Assembly (NCBI GenBank): GCA_944322615.1
Contig: CALUPH010000001.1
Coordinates: forward strand, 124,001-188,000
Origin: Candidatus Gastranaerophilales bacterium
GTDB lineage: Bacteria; Cyanobacteriota; Vampirovibrionia; Gastranaerophilales; Gastranaerophilaceae
Direction: 5' to 3'
DNA length: 64,000 nt
Positions 63,538-64,000 of this stretch are shown one piece after another (the stretch's first letter is position 1; each line of letters begins with the position of its first letter). A model generated the notes under the pieces. That model saw nothing but the letters and a program-made list of their open reading frames with translations. It was not told the DNA's origin and ran no database searches. The position numbers and the translations under genes are program-made.

Positions 63538-64000
63538 ATGAAAGGTTGTTTAAGTTTTATTATCAAGACTGTTATTGCTGTTTTGGTATTTTTTGGTCTT
63601 TTGCATTTAGGTGTAATTGATTTTATAAAGGATAAAATCCAAGAATATAAAACTGAAACATCTTCTCAAGAAAAAATGATAGATAAAACGAAAGATGTTG
63701 TTGATTTATCTGAAATTGAAGAAGAATATACTATTGATAAAAATCTAAAGATATTAAAAAACAGAATGATTATTGCCGAGCATAATGCAAGCGGACAAAA
63801 AATGATTATGATTGAGCCTAAAGATGGTGATATCCTTACAAAAGATGATATTAAAAGTGATGATATACAAACTAAAATTGACTCAATAGTGAACAAATAT
63901 AAATATAAAGTCGTAAAATTTGATAAGATAGAAGTAGTAAAACATGGCTCTTTAGAAGGTTTAGGACAGACAATTCCATATGTTAAGGTTGTAGCTCAAA
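63538..64000 (+). CDS. hypothetical membrane-anchored protein (cut by window edge)
   Basis: The frame starts at an ATG with TAAAGGAG upstream and stays open to the right edge (154 codons seen). A membrane helix (about 6-27, FIIKTVIAVLVFFGLLHLGV) is followed by a charged region with an acidic stretch DLSEIEEEYTI and a mixed alpha/beta part. I do not recognise the family. It diverges from mutS. Confidence 0.6.
   Translation, partial: MKGCLSFIIKTVIAVLVFFGLLHLGVIDFIKDKIQEYKTETSSQEKMIDKTKDVVDLSEIEEEYTIDKNLKILKNRMIIAEHNASGQKMIMIEPKDGDILTKDDIKSDDIQTKIDSIVNKYKYKVVKFDKIEVVKHGSLEGLGQTIPYVKVVAQ

Overview
The window is AT-rich, almost fully coding bacterial chromosome with no insertion sequence, prophage, CRISPR array, tRNA or rRNA that I can see. 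The gene set suggests an anaerobic, fermentative, diderm member of the non-photosynthetic cyanobacterial sister lineage (Melainabacteria/Vampirovibrionia, probably the gut order Gastranaerophilales). This is inference from a Ycf45-type ATPase, an oxygen-sensitive 2-oxoacid:ferredoxin oxidoreductase, a TolC/MacA/MacB efflux set with two OmpH/Skp-like periplasmic proteins, glutathione synthesis genes, and many lineage-style hypothetical proteins with short N-termini such as 'SPIGFKG' or 'TLSFGKK'.

Layout. 0-3.8 kb: a cut-off protein with RelA/SpoT-fold signatures, two unknown genes and radA. 3.9-6.8 kb (minus): a DegT-type sugar aminotransferase, a lone sugar-ABC permease and a DEDDh exonuclease. 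7.0-9.6 kb: a four-gene 2-oxoacid:ferredoxin oxidoreductase operon. 9.6-17.9 kb: a PLP lyase, an LCP ligase-hisG-mazG operon, then malQ-queD-uppP-PNP on the minus strand. 18-25.5 kb: DedA protein, a small ParB/sulfiredoxin-like protein, tolC-macA-macB(ATPase)-macB(permease) and a large membrane protein. 25.5-33.5 kb: DAHP synthase, two OmpH paralogs, pyrimidine nucleoside phosphorylase, gshB-gshA, and ruvC-membrane protein-mtnA. 33.6-38 kb: a small Gly-rich protein, asnS with a terminator-like hairpin abutting its start codon, a small acidic protein and fusA. 38-42.3 kb: a consensus promoter and a structured leader RNA in front of the Ycf45-like ATPase, then hom-thrC. 42.5-49 kb: an accessory-looking block with a repeat-containing Ser/Gly/Cys peptide, a zinc-ribbon protein and a four-gene operon of two paralogous membrane proteins, a GH13-like enzyme and a small membrane protein. 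49-64 kb: pilT-recO-deoC, a contiguous smc-scpA-scpB condensin operon followed by a membrane-anchored matrixin-like TPR protease, mutS-glycosyltransferase-rimO, and a final cut-off gene.

The genes cover amino-acid synthesis (DAHP, Thr, His), nucleoside salvage (PNP, pyrimidine phosphorylase, DeoC), DNA repair and segregation (RadA, RecO, RuvC, MutS, SMC-ScpAB), alpha-glucan metabolism (MalQ, GH13), envelope building (UppP, LCP, GT39/83-like, DegT) and export. The best candidates for undescribed biology are the 43.4-49.0 kb operon, the repeat peptide at 42.5 kb, the RNA leader at 38.2 kb and the RelA/SpoT-like fragment at the left edge. All function calls rest on motifs and general family knowledge; no database search was run.
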